Notes: generated by a model from the sequence alone, not told the origin. Positions 1 to 12,843 are shown, numbered from the stretch's first letter. The stretch: DNA of 64,000 bases from Icerya purchasi (GCA_039619475.1 CM077116.1:170579363-170643362); one strand, 5' to 3'. A program made the numbers and translations.

Positions 1-699
1 CACAGTTTAATCATCTGTCTGCATCGCTAATATTTCCTATAAAATACAACCGATTTTTAAAAAAAACAAATATTATAAACAGTCTCCAAGGCCCCGAGCA
101 TAGAACATTATTATTTAACGAGTCCGAGATGATGATTTTAATAGGAATTTTCAGAGTACATAAATTTCGGTTTTCCCATTCCAAAAACCGCGATTAATTA
201 AACGAATTTAGACGGATTTTGAGACTGTTAGTAAGCAGGAGGAAACCCAAACGACTAGATCTAAAATCGACATTTTGATCTGTGTAGCGTTAAATAATCA
301 CACAAGGAAAATCGCGGCGTATAACCTGTTTTCGAAGGCTAAATATTACCATCATCATTAACACCGCCGTTATATTTTTTTAATTTCTTTTATCACTACC
401 CGTTTACTTATTATTATCATTATCATTGGGTATTGTTAATTCACACTAGCGAAAGATGAGGAAAAAACAGACTTATTCGCAAAAGTATATAACAAAACCG
501 ACCAGTCCGAATACTTATAATAATTTTATCAGCTCCGAGTAAAGAGTTATTCAATAAAATTCTATTCTCGTTTTCGTGTATATCATCGGACAATATAACT
601 GACTTATTTCGGAGAGCATAAGGTATCAGTATATATGTATAATTTTAATTTCATTCGTCGTCTATAATGGTTTTCGTTGTAACACTTATTAACGAACTT

Positions 700-870
700 T
701 TAATTAAAACTGAATCATCTATATTATCACAATTCGTAGATTTGCCCCTTTAGGATAAATGTAAAATGTATATTACTAAAGGTTTTCTTGTTATTTTCCT
801 TAGATAGTAATTTTATATTGTTACTATTAAATTCAAGTAATCTGTAATAGTAATAGAACGTCTTATGAGA
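700..870. repeat. Left member of a divergent inverted-repeat pair
   Basis: The reverse complement of this stretch matches 1975-2148 with scattered substitutions and small indels. Shared landmarks include TAATAGTAACAATAT, TTTACATTTATCCTA, GCAAATCTACGAATTG and TTCAGTTTTAATTAAA. It may be one terminal repeat of an old foldback or MITE-like element spanning about 700-2148, or one of two independent insertions in opposite orientation. No target-site duplication was identified. Confidence 0.6.
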
Positions 871-1974
871 CATTTTATTGTTCTCTCTCCACCAGATTGA
901 TCTAGAGTCGTTTTCCTTCCAAGCCTCACAAATCATATTGGTCACTCTTTCATTTGCTATAATTATCTTTATATTAACGTAAATGATTAAAAATTGTAGC
1001 TATGTGGCTCATTAATTGAATAATAATAAAAAAAAAAAAAAAAAAAAGTTTACCGCTTGAAGATAATTTTTAATTTTCAGCGCAACAACCCGATAAGTAA
1101 ATAAAATGTGGACCGCTCCCTTTCGATAAGGAAACACATACGTTTCCAGAGGTGATACTGTTTCATCGGCGCTGATAAGAATAGATCGGCTCGATTGTGA
1201 CTTCACAGAGAACAAAGAAAGAAGAAATATCTTTCCCAGAAACAAATAACCGTCTGAGAAATGTTACGATGATTTTAATACCGCGAGTTTAGTGAATCGA
1301 TTTAAGGTACTCTATAATTCTTTTCTGGAAAAAAGGCTTCTTCCTAAAGATCGTAAAGTTGCTTTGTAAAGCGCAATCGAAAGGCGTTTTTATTAGTCAA
1401 CTGCGCCTCGGGAAGCATCAGCTTTTCTTTGCTAATGGTCGCCGAGACTTTGTATCCTTGCAATCAATGATTGTTGCTTTTAGCCCGAATCAACTGTGTA
1501 CGATTAGGGGGGATGGAACGAGTTTTATTTTATATTTGTTCTCAGCTAAAAGTTCTAATAAAAGTCGAATGATAAAATGAGATAGCACAGGTAGTAGTAT
1601 TATAAATAGTTTTTAAGCTAAAAGGAATACTCTTTGTTTACAAATAAAATGATAAAATAAAACCTATTTCAATGAATCTGCAATATTTCAAGGGTATTTT
1701 TTAACCTTAGTTTTCCATGTTATCTTTGCAATAACGTCTAAAATTTTACATGAAATTTAAATATCGAGTGAGGCTAAGAAAAGCGATATTAATGAAGTAA
1801 GGAAAATATCGAAAAAGTGTTGGAAAATTATTCTCCCCCATTGCAATACATTTCATTTTCTAAACGCGGTTGTCGGTAAATTTATTTCACCATGATTAAT
1901 CACTGCGAAAGTTTTAAACGTTTCAACATGACTCTAAATTACGTGTGAAAGGAAAACAACGAAATATCCTCCAA

Positions 1975-2148
1975 GATGTTCTATTACCATTATAGATTAT
2001 TTAAATTTAATAGTAACAATATGAAATCGCTATCTAAGGAAAAACTCGAATAACAAGAAAATCTTTAGTAATATATGTTACATTTATCCTAGAGAGGCAA
2101 ATCTACGAATTGATTACAAAGATAATTCAGTTTTAATTAAATTAATAG
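1975..2148. repeat. Right member of the divergent inverted-repeat pair
   Basis: This is the inverted partner of 700-870, about 1.1 kb away. The sequence between them has no recognisable gene. Confidence 0.6.
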
Positions 2149-2866
2149 GTACAATCCCCAACCATATATTAAACGAAAAAAAAATTAGTGTGTAGAAAAA
2201 GGAAGTAGGGAAGTGGCTGGAAGAATGGTGCAAAGATTAAAAAATAAGTAACGCCCCGAATCTCTCTGCTTTGTAATGCTTCTTTCTTTATAAATTTTTC
2301 TTTTTTCCTTCTCGTTTTTTTACCAGATATTAACTTAAAAGAAGATCACGTCATTCGAACTGAAAATATTCAGCTGCCTGCATGTATCGATTATTATTAA
2401 TTTTTCATAATTAAGAACTATAAACTTTGCTTTATAGTGGTGGAGAAAGTCATTGAACTTTCGGATAACTCTCTTCACAGCACGCTAAGCGTTGTGGTCT
2501 ACATAGCTTTGGTGCTTGATGGCTCTAACTGCTTTTTAAACATCCCGTGTTTCTTCTTTCTTAATTATTTGTGGTATGAGACAGCTAACTCCGTTTGCTC
2601 TTACCCTCGGCAATGTCATTGCTTCTCTTTTCAGGACGCATATGTTTGGAACTTTTCCGATGTTGATTGTCATTGTTTCTCCATCCTTGGTGTATAGGGT
2701 TCTTTTTCAGATTCCATTCCTTGTGACTCCTAATTGCTGCTATTTACACGTGTTGATAATTGTCCGTGGCTGAAAAGACTAGGGAAAAACCCAAACAAGA
2801 AAAAAAATAGTGTATCGGTGTACAGATGCGCATTTACGATGCATGTACATATCTGCATGCATATTA

Positions 2867-2868
<2 letters not shown>

Positions 2869-2913
<45 letters not shown>
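2869..2913. repeat. TA then TG dinucleotide microsatellite
   Basis: An uninterrupted run of about 16 TA units passes directly into a short TG run. This is a simple-sequence repeat with no further inferred role. Confidence 0.9.
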
Positions 2914-2915
<2 letters not shown>

Positions 2916-4910
2916 ATACTTCTACTTAGATTTAACTTTAGGTTAACAAATATTATGATTTATGAATGAGCAAGAATATTTCGTACTTTTATTGTTGTTT
3001 TTTTTTTTTGAATAAACATTAATAAGAGTGTTGGACAATCACACAACGAGCATATTTGCCTTGTGAGACTTACAACTTATTTAAATAAAAAATAAATAAA
3101 AATTCCAGAAAAAATTGAATTTCTCAGATATTTAAATTCGCTTGTAACATTAAGCCTCGGCATAAATATGACTGATTTATTTTTTCCAAATACGGTTTAA
3201 TATTCTAATTTGTCGGGATCTTTTCTTTTCTTTTTCGCTCAGCATTCATGAATGAATTGATGACTCTATCTTAGCTTCCGTTTTATTTTCCTTTTCGCTA
3301 ATTATCTTGCAGCGTTTCGATTATTATGAGCAGCGCCCTTCAGTTTATTTTTCCTTTTCTGGTCACCCTTTTGATACTTTATTGTCCTTTGTATACGTGT
3401 TCATTCGCATATACTCTTTTCTTTATCCGCAATAATATGCTCTGGGTCCCTAGCAGAGATATCTTCGGCAAAGGTTGATTTTCTGGCACTCGGCTCGCCG
3501 ATTTTTCCTGCTTTCTTTCTTACGAAAAATCCCATCTTTTAATCTCTCTTTCCGCTGGGTAAATTTTTTCACTCAAATTTCGATCGGATATTTACGCATC
3601 CTTTTTCTTTTTTTTTTTTTTAATAATTATTCATCCTTTATCGGTTTAACTTTATTCGTGTTTCTTTTGGTTTCCCTCACTCTTCTTTCCCTTGTTGCCT
3701 CCATTATGCACTCGCGTTTAGGCTGTATTCTACTATGTTCTTCCCGCTTTCGCTGTTCTTTAATTTCCCGCCCCACATATGATCAAGTTATTTGAAAAAC
3801 GATAATCAATTCGGAAAACAGTTTGCGGTACACGCCATGTTTAAAAAATTTAATTTTAAACTTATCGGAAAGCTTACGCTTGTTTCTGATGATGGTAAAC
3901 AGCTTTCCGAAGAAACGTTAATTTTTAATATGATCATGCTGGTCTCCTTCGATGTAGAGTTGCTTTCTTTCTTCTCCTTAATATTTCGTAAGCTTGTCAT
4001 CCATAGCTGCCGTTCGAACGATGGATAAACAATCACTTTGCTTTCCTGGGCGGGAATTGCGAGCACTGCTTTAGCCGTAGTGCGAAATAGCGATTTCTTG
4101 TTTCTTTTCATCGGGCACTCACTGCTTTGCGGTTGCGGCTATATTGTTTGATGAGGATATTTTTTTGTGGGCGCTACCCAGAAATTGCAATTATGGATAA
4201 CTACTTCTATTTTGATGCTGATTACATCGCATTCAGTTTCATACAGATATAAGGATATATCTTAAACAGGTAAAACAGCCAAACATGAAAGCTTCCCTTT
4301 CCTCTATGACATTCCTCATATTTTTTCTCTATAAATTTATTCCCTTCGGACTGCTAGTTGTACAAGTATCGATCTCATGATTATGTCTAAAACAGACGAA
4401 ACCGGTCGGACCATTCCATATATATATATGTATATTTGTGAATTTAATTTTATTATTTATGTTTTAACGAAAAACTTTAATATAAATAATGCTATGTATT
4501 TTACGTAATTGTGAATACTTTATTTGTTTCGACTAATAAAATACACATAACTGTGTAGCTCTGTACCCTATGGTTATTTAAAATGTTTTTTAAGTATTAC
4601 AGTAGCATTACCGTTTTTTAATCTACCTGATAAATCGCTTAAAGCCCCGGCTATGTGGCACTAAAGGGTTAACGAAAAAACAAAAAAAACTCGAGACGTT
4701 GTATACGTAAAAAGTTTTTGTTTTTTTCTTAACACTCCGCTGAAATTTAATTTTGTATTAGTAAACAAAATGAATTATCTTGAGATCGGGCCAAAAAAAA
4801 AAAAAAACCAAATAATAATCTTGAAATTATAATTTTGCTTTTTCCTTTTTTTTCGGTCGCGTCAAATACGGTCATTAATCCGGCGAAAATGAAATTTTTG
4901 TAACCAGCGT

Positions 4911-4970
4911 GCGACAGTGAGATTCGAACCGGTCCCAAACGAAACACCATTACCCAACCAATTACGTCGC
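4911..4970 (-). other. tRNA-like stretch, possibly a SINE head
   Basis: Read on the minus strand, this 60-base stretch begins GCGAC and ends GTCGC, which can pair. It contains GGTTCGAATCTC, close to the RNA polymerase III B box and tRNA T-loop, and an upstream TAATTGGTTGGGTAATGG resembling a weak A box. It is about 12 bases shorter than a normal tRNA and the T stem does not pair properly, so a functional tRNA is unlikely. A tRNA-derived SINE head or chance similarity are the alternatives. Confidence 0.35.
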
Positions 4971-6475
4971 AGTAACTGGTCCAGATTATGAAATATATTA
5001 GTCTCGGAAAACCCATGCTAGATCACATTTAAATGAGTATACCTTCAAAATAATGATATCCCCAGCAGTGTCCGTTATCGTTTTCGAAGAAACCAGCGCG
5101 CCTAATGAATAATCAAAAAATGGAATTTTAATGTTTGATATTTGATCCTATAAAATGAAAAAATAGGTATGTTGGTGCCAGGAATGAAATTAGAGACACG
5201 TTCGTTACCGGCAGGCAGTTTACATCTCGTCGAAGTGGAAGAATCTTTTTCAGGTCCTCGAGGAGGAAATGGTTAAAACTGGACAGTCATATTGACTGAA
5301 TCCGGCAAATAATTTACTATCAGCAGCAAATTGTTACTCGATAGGAGAACTAAAAAGAAAAACAAACAATATTCATTCAATAATCCAGCCGATTAATAAG
5401 AAAAACACGAAAAACACAAACATCAAAATAAACAGCAGATTTACGACTTATCTTTTGCGTTTACTTGTACGTTGTTTTTTTGAGATTTTAACATCGTCGT
5501 AATGCAGTTAGCGAAAAATCGTAAACAATCTTACAAGTTAAATTTATTCTGAATCGATGTTAATGTTATATTTCGGAAATGTTAATTGAAATACGAATAT
5601 GTGACGTTCTCCTTGAAAAGGGAGGACCCGTAATGCGAAAATATGCGTTTTAAGTTAAACACGAATTACTTGAAAGTTTGTAGAATATGATGCAATATGT
5701 AATTGTTTTTTGTTTTTTTTTTACAAACGTTTATTTAATGTCTTTAAACGTACAAAATTGACTGAAGAAAATGGAAAAAAAGTAGAAAAATATTAAGAAC
5801 TTTAAAAAAAACGGTTTCTTTCTAGTTGTTAGATTGACATTTTTTAATGATTTTTTCATTTGCTTCGGGTATTTTTTGGGCATTGGCCTCTTTTAGTTTT
5901 CATTCGTTTTACTTCTTTTCTTTTGATTGGAGTTTCAATCACCTTCTTTCTCTTGTATACAGGTTTGCTGCAGACTCACCTAGAATTACATTCCCGTTTT
6001 TTCGGCTTAAGCTGGTCAGGTTTAGGAGCTACGAAATGGCGTTTTTTTTTTTTTTTTGTAATTATCCTTAGCAGCACGTTACACATACGGGCATGCGAGC
6101 TGCAATAGTATATTACGGTAATATTAATTCATGCAAACTTTAACCGCATTTTCCTTAACACTTTACGCACCGCAGGTGGTTCCTTCTCTCGACGAACGTC
6201 ACATATATAAATATAGGACCGTGCCGACGATGCAATGTAACTACTAGTCCAGAAATCCGGCCCTAAGTTTAGACATTATTTTTATTTTTTCGCCCCGCAT
6301 TATTCTTTATAGAAAAAGAACACACACCATGTAAATTGTCGTATATTGATAATTTAGATGAAATTCGAGAGAAAATATGGAGCATATAAAATTGAGATTA
6401 AACGATGAAAGTGACATTTCTAGATAAGCGCATTTTGCACAGAGCTAAATATGTTAAGCCTACGAGGAAATAAAT

Positions 6476-6715
6476 AAAAATAAGATAATAATTTAAAAAT
6501 AAGATAATAATTTAAAAATAAGATAATATTTTAAAAATAAGATAATAATTTAAAAATAAGATGATATTTTAAAAATAAGATAATAATTTAAAAATAAGAT
6601 AATAATTTAAAAATAAGATAATAATTTAAAAATAAGATAATAATTTAAAAATAAGATAATAATTTAAAAATAAGATAATAATTTAAAAATAAGATAATAA
6701 TTTAAAAATAAGAAA
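6476..6715. repeat. 19 bp minisatellite, about 12-13 copies
   Basis: The unit TAAAAATAAGATAATAATT is repeated head-to-tail with few variants (ATATTTT for ATAATTT, GATGAT for GATAAT). It ends about 180 bases before the first coding exon of the protease homologue. Confidence 0.92.
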
Positions 6716-6894
6716 AACGTGCCAAATATACATAGTTTGATAAGTAATTCGAGTTAATTGCACTATAAATTTTTCTAAAATTTTAACGCTTCGTAAAGTT
6801 GATTATGTTGACTTTTTGAAAAATTTTTTGAAAATTTAAAAACCAAAAGAGCTGCGTACACTTAATTAAATTTTAACGTGTTTTTTCGTTGCAG

Positions 6895-6980
6895 ATTGTT
6901 CGTTACGATGCCGAGGTTTGCCGCAATTTTGCTTGTCCTACTGATTACGTTCGTTAGTAAAATCGACAAGTCGAACGGCC
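6895..6980 (+). CDS. Secreted serine protease homologue, exon 1 (signal peptide)
   Basis: This is the first coding exon of a trypsin-fold protein. The ATG at 6908 opens MPRFAAILLVLLITFVSK, a typical signal peptide with a short basic N-terminus and a long hydrophobic core, so the product enters the secretory pathway. The exon follows a strong acceptor (TTTTTTCGTTGCAG) and ends at a GTAGGT donor in phase 1. The acceptor ahead of the ATG implies at least one upstream 5' untranslated exon, which I could not locate. Together the five exons give 191 residues in one open frame. Intron 1, 22.3 kb, contains the giant inverted repeat. Secreted serine protease homologues of arthropods commonly act as cofactors in haemolymph cascades such as melanisation or Toll activation, but this member's role is not shown by the sequence. 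Confidence 0.85.
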
Positions 6981-7084
6981 GTAGGTACTTTTCGATGCTT
7001 CTCCGAACGAAAAAAAAATAAAACTCTAAGAGTCTTGAAATATTTAGAAACGCGGAGGAAATAACTATCTCGTAAAAAATTGCG
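6981..7084. other. Start of intron 1, unique sequence
   Basis: These 104 bases lie between the exon 1 donor and the outer edge of the left palindrome arm. They are not mirrored beyond the right arm. No feature is seen. Confidence 0.7.
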
Positions 7085-9164
7085 ATAAAACTTTCTCTTT
7101 CTTTCCCGATAAATTAAATGCTATATAAAATGAATAAAATTTTCTACGATAAAGCTAATTTATTGCGTTTAAAAAGTGAACGATTCCTTTAACGGATGAA
7201 TTAAATAATAAATAAAATTTGACAAATCGATTAATAACAATTTTCTATTCAAATATCGATATCTATGCAATCGTTGTAAATTTTTCTTTGTAAAAACGTT
7301 TTGCGATCTGAAATATTTTTAATTTCAACAATATTCTATTTTTTATTTTTATCAAAAGTTGTTAATACGATTTATTTTGAACTGTATAAAAATTATTTAA
7401 AATAACAGCGAGTTTTAACCGATTTTATAAATATATTTGTATTTCGAAAAATTTCATACTGTGTTTCATTCACATTTTCCTGATCACATAAACAGTTATG
7501 GAATTTTAAACATGCATGTTTAATTTATATATATAAAAAAAAAGAACTGATTAGAAACATTGCATGAGTGTATCAAAATTAGCTTGATAATTGCTGTAGC
7601 GACAACACCGGCGCAACACCGCCGTATATAATGCATTATAAATAAAGTTTTTATTTTTAATTGTTTTCTGGCTACCCACAATATTTGTGTAGAAATAGAA
7701 AACTCAATGTTATTAATAAAAAATAACAAACATTAACATATACATATGTATATTATATAATTTGTTTTAAAAAAAAAAAAAAAAAAATATAATTTGTTAT
7801 TTGACGTTCAATTTATGTAGTATTCAGTTTGCTAGGGTAAAAAAGTTGATTTTTTAAAGAGAGTATAATTTTAATTTTATTAGTCATTCGTACGTGCGCA
7901 GTAGGTTTTTTTTGCTTGTTTGTTTGCACATATACGATAATGAATTTTGAGTTTTTGAAAATTATTTGAGATTAGCGGAATTAGTCAGAAAGTTGTCAAA
8001 AATCATTAATATTTATAGAGAACGGGATAATCAAGGGGCACACCTGACCAAGAATATTTTTCCCGCGTAACTTCGCGATCGTGTCCTAATTTAAGTAACC
8101 GTTGCGACAACGCAGACAAGAAAAGGATGTTGCTTGTAGCGATTTGAGATATTTTCGAATTGCAGGATGTGACCGTCGACGGAACGGTTCAATTTTGATA
8201 GACTTTGAAAAACAATCTAACTTTTTCATATCTTTCATCTATTTAGCCTTGTTACTTTTCGTTCATTTTCTCTTTTACCGAGAATCACCAATGTTGATTT
8301 TCTGCGCTTTGGTCTGCGATTGTGCCCATCCATACCGGTTTCGATGCGACAAGCTCCATCAATCTCGATCCAGAAATTGGCTCTCATCGCACACTCACTC
8401 TCTTATCACGCTCCAATTTTACTTTAAATTTTTATTTCTTTTACAAATTATTTTTATCCTATCGTATCTGAATATGTATTAATCATTCTTAACTCGGGGT
8501 ACATTGCATTTTTGGTTCCAAGATTATGTTTCTTCACTTTATATAAGATAACAAAGGTTGAATGCCGCGTCGTGTGTTAGGATTTTTTAAGAATAAAAAA
8601 TAAAAGCGGGTGAAAAAAAATTATTTTTTTAAAATAATTCTAGAAGAAAAAAGATTGTTGCGTGGCCCGAAGGGCAGAATGTTTATTATATTATTCACTT
8701 TTTTGCGAAATAAACAAAAATATATAAAACGCGAAAAATGTTATGCAACAAAATACATGTTCCGGAAAGGGAATTATACAGCGCGAGTTATTTTCATAAA
8801 AGAGGGGATTTTGAAATACGCTTCGGCGTGGCTTTTAAAGAATCGAAGATAATTCAGTTCTTTTTCAAAATACTTCAATTGAAAAGGAAATTCTAGTGCA
8901 GTCGATATTTGAAATTTTTTAAATTTCTCAGCATCTTTCGCTAAGCTATTTTCATTAAACCAGAAAGCCAAACATCTCTAGGATTCCGTTAAATAAGTCG
9001 AGGTTCTTCAAACAAATCTACCGTACGAAACGTGAAACTTCATCGGTGAATGGGATGAATAATCTCGAAGCTTCAGTCCGGGTTATGTAATTTTCAGCAG
9101 TACTGTTTTAAACCAGTACTCAAATAGGTAACCAACTCTGAACTGTAGCAATTATATTCCATAT

Positions 9165-9545
9165 AAGTAGTCTGTAAACCCGGGGACTGGCGACTCCCGC
9201 TAATCCGAACCCCAATTCCTGTCCCGGAGGCGAAAATTCACCCCAGACCGGTAATCCGAACACGAAATTCACCCCAATTCATGTCCAGGTGGTCAAAATT
9301 CACCCAAGTTTCCCCCGATTCCCCCGAGTTTCCCCCGGACGGTTCCCGCTCGTTTCCGATAAACCGAACGTCCAAACGGTGTCCCGAGGTCAATAAACTG
9401 TCCAAAGTGTTATTCGGGGGCGCAAGTAACCCCAATTAGTGTCCAGGTGCTGAAAGTTCCCCCAAGTTCCCCAAATTTCTCCGAAATTCCCCCGTACGCG
9501 TCCCGCTCGTTTCCGATAAACCGATCCGATTATTAATTAACATAA
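9165..9545. repeat. GC-rich repeat block with G-quadruplex potential (left arm)
   Basis: A GC-rich island in otherwise AT-rich DNA. Phrases recur: CCCGCTCGTTTCCGATAAAC occurs twice, and ACCCCAATTNNTGTCC-like phrases occur three times. At 9303-9336 four C-runs (3, 5, 5, 5) with loops of 4-6 bases form a G-quadruplex motif on the minus strand. Open frames through it are unlikely to be coding. It could mark an ancestral element end or a replication or regulatory region, which is inference. Confidence 0.7.
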
Positions 9546-9739
9546 GTGTATTAATTAATGTCCGAAAGTAACCCAAGTCTCCGCTGGCCCCGCCCGTCCT
9601 GCTCCGTTACCGCAATTTTTTTCAAAATTCAAGGCCTAAGTATGAAAATTCCAAAATTTAACCCCAATATATTATTTAAAGCGTAAATCTAACCTATAAC
9701 TCCAGTTCACACCTCTCACACGTATATTTCGTTCTCGCG

Positions 9740-10110
9740 CACGCTCCGGTCGCAGTCGCGAAAGCGCACGCGCCGATCCCACGCATATTCCGATCTCTGC
9801 CGCGATATCACACCCACACACACACACACACACACACGCTCCCTTTCCGATACTGCGATTATTTCTTTAATATTTCAAAGTCTAAGTATACATAATATAA
9901 AATTAGCCGAAGCATAATTTTTTATTTTCCTGATTCCCCGATCTTACTATCATATTCCAAGACGCACGTCCCGATCCCTCACATATATCTAACACAGCGT
10001 TATTCTCTGCGAAAACGCACGCGCTGACCCCCCGCATATATCTATCATAACGCTCTCCGCCGCGAAAGCGCACGCACCGTTCCCCCGCACGTGTTGTCTG
10101 TTTATACTAT
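9740..10110. promoter_or_regulatory. Cluster of GCGAAAGCGCACGC-like motifs (left arm)
   Basis: The phrase GCGAAANCGCACGC appears three times (about 9755, 10008 and 10066), each followed by GATCCC-, GACCCC- or GTTCCC-like sequence and CGCATAT or CGCACGT. An AC microsatellite sits at about 9811-9837. Conserved, spaced copies in non-coding DNA suggest protein-binding sites or an origin-like element, but nothing in the sequence proves this. Confidence 0.5.
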
Positions 10111-10384
10111 CGCGATTACTTTTTTTTTAATTATTATTTTTTTCACATAATAACCCAATCACTGCTCTGTTGTCTAAACCTAACCGGTTATCCAAAACAT
10201 TTATAAATTAACAAATCAATTATTTCTATAGTCTAAAATAGCCTTAGTCTCCTTTACTCCTTCCACCCTCTTTACCGATCGATTCCGTTGTTTTAATATC
10301 GAATATATCACATTCTATTTACTTTTACTACGACCACCAAACCTCCGATCGACGCTCCCGACGCCTCCGTCATTTCATATTGAG

Positions 10385-10985
10385 AGGTAATTATTTTTTT
10401 ATTTGACCGCTATGAATGCACACCGTCCATTCCCGCACACCCATCTGCTGTCGTTAGTTTCCATACCGTTCATAATAACTTTTATTCAACTCCAAGTATT
10501 ATGGAATTATTCCAATTATATATTTTCTTCACTTCCGATCATTTCTTCTGACCGTTCATAATATTTTTATTTTCCTCCGGTTCTAAAAATAAATCCTACA
10601 ATGTCTTCAACGCGATGAATGCGCACACATCTTCTGCAGTTAGTTTCCATATCGTTCTTAATAATTTTTCGAGCATAAATATTATAGAAATAGCCGAAGT
10701 ATATTTTTTTTTCGTTTCTGATCATTTCTTTCGTCCGTTCATAATATTTTTATTTTTCTCCGGTTCTAAAAATAAATCCTACAATGTCTTCACCGCTATG
10801 AATGCACACCCATCTGCTGTCGTTAGTTCCCATACCGTTCATAATAACTTTTATTCAACTCCAAGTATTATGGAATTATTCTAACTATATTTTTTTTTCG
10901 CTTCCGATCGTTTCTCCCGAACGTTCATATTTTTTTTCCAGACATATGTATTCAAAAATGAAATCGAGTATAATTTTATTTAACA
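10385..10985 (+). repeat. Three tandem ~190 bp modules (left arm)
   Basis: Units start near 10410, 10611 and 10795 with CTATGAATGCACACC-like sequence. They run through CATCTGCTGTCGTTAGT, ACCGTTCATAATAA, TATTATGGAATTATTC and CCGGTTCTAAAAATAAATCC. Divergent partial copies precede gene A (about 12205-12310) and gene B (about 14450-14530). The arrangement suggests that an upstream gene-control segment was duplicated several times, twice together with a gene. Confidence 0.75.
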
Positions 10986-12394
10986 CTGTTTCATAATTTA
11001 CCTCTCCCACCCCTATCCATTCTACACAAATTACAATTCTTTCATAATATATGTTCTAGACCCAGTCAATCAATCAACTCTCGCAGAAGTGTAGACGTTG
11101 CCTCCAACACCCATTTTACTATCAATTATTGTATATTATTGTTAGATTATTTTTCCAAAAAGTCTTTTGAAATTTTTTTCCGTTTGTACATTTTTTTTTT
11201 GATTTTATTTGCACGACATCCATTTCCATGCATTCACGTTTCGCTAGCAATTATAATATGTTTTATTTATTTTTCAACTCCTCACAGACTTACACACACG
11301 CCATATTGTCACACTCACAGATAGGTTCCTTATTAATCGTGAACATTTTTTTTTTCTGTATTAGCCGCGGGAGCATATCACATCAGACCCTCACATATAC
11401 CACACACAGTTATTATATTTAATTTTTAATTATCGATCTTTAATTATTTTTACTGCTATTATTTTTCTGACACATTCAGCCCGTCTTACATACTTTACAT
11501 CTTTTAACATTTTGATAGAGAAAATCTCAGAGCACTAAATAATTTTTATCAACATCGTAACTAAGTTTAATATTATACACATCTCAGTATAATTATTAAA
11601 CGAAGGAACTATTATTTTCATTAACGATATTGTTGCTACAAACATTAATCCTCCTTTTCCAGGTATAGTCAACCTCTTCATGTATTCGTCTCGTCTTTCT
11701 ATCAACCTTTGACCGCTCAATACTCCCCCGCTATTTACCGTTATTTGCTAGAGGAATATTTTTTTAGACTCGTTCAAATACACACATGCACATAAAAAAA
11801 TCGACATCAACGTCATCGAACACTGATCTCGACATTTTCAAGAAATTCAATCGCTGCTCCACAGTATAAGATGTCTCCGCCCGCCTCACCAGTCGTTTGT
11901 AACATTATTGAAGCGCCTGTCATGTATCGTTATTTACGACCTTTTACAACATACAAATTCACGACATGTATACACCTTTTCTAGAAAGCATGGTGAAAAT
12001 GGACAATCTCTCCCGATGAAAACCAGCTTGAATGATGTAACGTTATTTCATTCATTTTGCAGAAGGTTAATTTAAGGCATCCATGCACCTTTTCTACTAA
12101 TAAATAAGCAAATGTAACCTTTAAACCTTTCTACCTTTTTGCAATCAATTTACTGATTGTACATACTTTTTATATTTTTTTTCCACATACTCCTTGATCG
12201 TCACAACCACCACAAAAGCGCACCATCCATTCGCACACACTCATCTGCTACCGTTAGATCTCATATCATTCATAATAATTTTTTCGATTCTATTAGTTTA
12301 AGAATATTTCATTTTTTTTTTGTTGTTTTTTTCTAACTGTAACATTCTTTTTTTTTTTGAAATCTTTCGTATTATATTTTTTCTCCCATATGGC

Positions 12395-12785
12395 TGTCAC
12401 GTAGTCGTAGCGAAAAATGCTCCGTTCATAACCTTGCATGCATGTTGCCTTGCATGTTGCCATACCGATCCTAATAGATCGTGCGACAATGTTATTGAGT
12501 CTGCTGAAACAGGATCTTCCTCTTCATATCTTTTGTAGAAAACGGTTTACATGTACACACCTACACTCAATCACACATATCTTCATCTCCCCTTGACATC
12601 GTCTTTCAAACACCTCTATAACCAAAGGAATGTGGTTTTTCTGGTACAACCCTCCCTTTTCAAAGGCTTGCTTCGAGCTCGAATGTCGAACGGATCTGAT
12701 CGTGCAGACAGTATTAGTGTTAAGTTAAACGTGTGGAATTTGTTGAAGCTGTGTTCTTCACGCGTTATTAAAAATTTACTGTAAC
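12395..12785 (+). promoter_or_regulatory. Promoter/5' leader of gene A, shared with gene B (left arm)
   Basis: Two blocks are nearly identical to those ahead of gene B. One is an upstream block around CCATACCG...TAGATCGTGCGACAATGTTAT. The other is a ~150 bp block from GGAATGTGGTTTTT to CGCGTTATTAAAA with only a few differences. Inside the second is a small upstream frame beginning MSNGSDRADSISV, which ends before gene A but stays open into gene B, so its conservation may simply reflect conserved DNA. The likely transcription start is within or just upstream of this block. I see no clear TATA box. Confidence 0.6.
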
Positions 12786-12843
12786 GGTAAAAGTAATAAT
12801 TTTCTATTTTTTAGTAGAAAGTTAAAAAAAACAGTAATCAAAC

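Larger units (their letters stand above)
1..6894. other. Upstream non-coding region, no gene recognised
   Basis: I see no convincing coding sequence on either strand. Open frames are short, low-complexity and show no recognisable motif. The stretch may be intergenic or an intron following a 5' untranslated exon of the protease gene, because exon 1 at 6895 is preceded by a good acceptor (polypyrimidine tract plus GCAG). It holds A- and T-runs, a TA/TG microsatellite, a divergent inverted-repeat pair, a tRNA-like stretch and a 19 bp minisatellite, listed separately. Confidence 0.6.

Noticed and set aside
9238..9435. 65 aa frame in the GC-rich block
   Set aside because: The frame follows from C-rich repeats lacking stops, and no protein motif is seen.
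12720..12730. TTAAG in the shared leader as a baculovirus-like late promoter motif
   Set aside because: A pentamer in AT-rich DNA is expected by chance and no viral late-gene context is shown.
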